From Streptomyces sp. NBC_00663 (GTDB taxonomy: Bacteria > Actinomycetota > Actinomycetes > Streptomycetales > Streptomycetaceae), in the NCBI RefSeq assembly GCF_036226885.1, contig NZ_CP109027.1, positions 3,410,001-3,474,000 of the forward strand: a DNA stretch of 64,000 bases. The letters are read 5' to 3'. Below are positions 63,787 through 64,000 of the stretch, piece by piece; position 1 is the stretch's first letter; each line of letters begins with the position of its first letter. A model generated the notes under the pieces. It was not told the origin of the DNA and made no database searches. It worked only from the letters and a program-made list of their open reading frames with translations. The translations under genes and the position numbers were made by a program.

Positions 63787-64000
63787 GCCGCCATCACTCC
63801 CCCTGGCATTTCGCACATACGCCTGGCGCGTAGCACTGAGGGGGGTATGTGTATCAGCCGTAGGGCATATGTCGAGCGGGGTATTCCTGCCTGCCCCCAG
63901 CTGACGGAATTTGAAATATGGCGCCATTCAATTCGCTGTGTTCGGCGCTCATTTGAACGAATCTCAGGTGAGATTCTCCGGTCGGTCGAGCACCCGTACG
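63787..64000. other. Upstream region of the DUF4388/roadblock operon (window end)
   Basis: 214 bp of comparatively AT-rich sequence, for example around 63815-63860 and 63905-63965. It is the expected promoter region of the minus-strand operon. No gene, hairpin or repeat is evident. Confidence 0.4.

Overview
The window is very GC-rich, densely packed chromosomal DNA with GTG/TTG starts, 4-base gene overlaps and a strong bias to G/C in third codon positions. It contains a WhiB-like protein, SpoIIE-type phosphatases, a polyphosphate glucokinase and a BldK-type oligopeptide importer. This fits a Streptomyces or very close relative. The gene order (peptide importer, typA, second succinate dehydrogenase, ychF/ppgK/ispH, xseAB, glpX, wbl, two fumarases, penicillin-binding protein) is what I recall for the central core of Streptomyces chromosomes. 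That recollection was not checked against any database.

Layout. 1-2.6 kb (minus): a compact RiPP-like cassette of a 46-residue peptide gene, a hairpin, an E1/ThiF-like adenylating enzyme and an M50 metalloprotease (cut by the window edge). Both enzymes begin with a PqqD/RRE-like domain, and six perfectly phased 11-bp repeats lie upstream of the peptide gene. 2.6-8.9 kb (minus): five-gene oligopeptide ABC importer (bldKE-D-C-B-A reading left to right), with a short leader ORF in front. 9.5-14.5 kb (minus): typA with a textbook terminator, a lipoprotein and an orphan peptide-binding lipoprotein. 14.8-18.7 kb (plus): a coiled-coil protein and a three-gene succinate dehydrogenase/fumarate reductase. 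18.7-28 kb: kinase-like and membrane genes, a PAS-GAF-SpoIIE-HATPase phosphatase, an RsbW-like kinase, a NUDIX hydrolase, a SPOR-like protein, a GntR regulator and a septum-formation-type protein. 28.1-30.6 kb: two coupled serpins, the second frameshifted. 30.6-34 kb: SDR, LysR, AraC and SnoaL-like genes. 34-48 kb: conserved housekeeping genes (ychF, ppgK, ispH, an APC permease, xseA/B, a nitroreductase, glpX, wbl, class I fumarase) plus a wall-anchored surface protein. 48-57 kb: a secreted barrel protein, fumC, a DUF402 protein, a second SpoIIE phosphatase, a lipoprotein, a small secreted protein and a class A penicillin-binding protein. 57-62 kb (plus): an SPFH-RHH pair and a PadR-controlled ABC transporter. 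62-63.8 kb (minus): three roadblock/DUF4388-type genes.

The most interesting part is 1-9.2 kb. A peptide gene with its own modifying and cleaving enzymes sits directly downstream of, and on the same strand as, a peptide importer of the kind known to take up an extracellular developmental signal in Streptomyces coelicolor. A locus that makes and re-imports a modified peptide is an inference from this arrangement. The sequence itself shows only the genes and regulatory structures.
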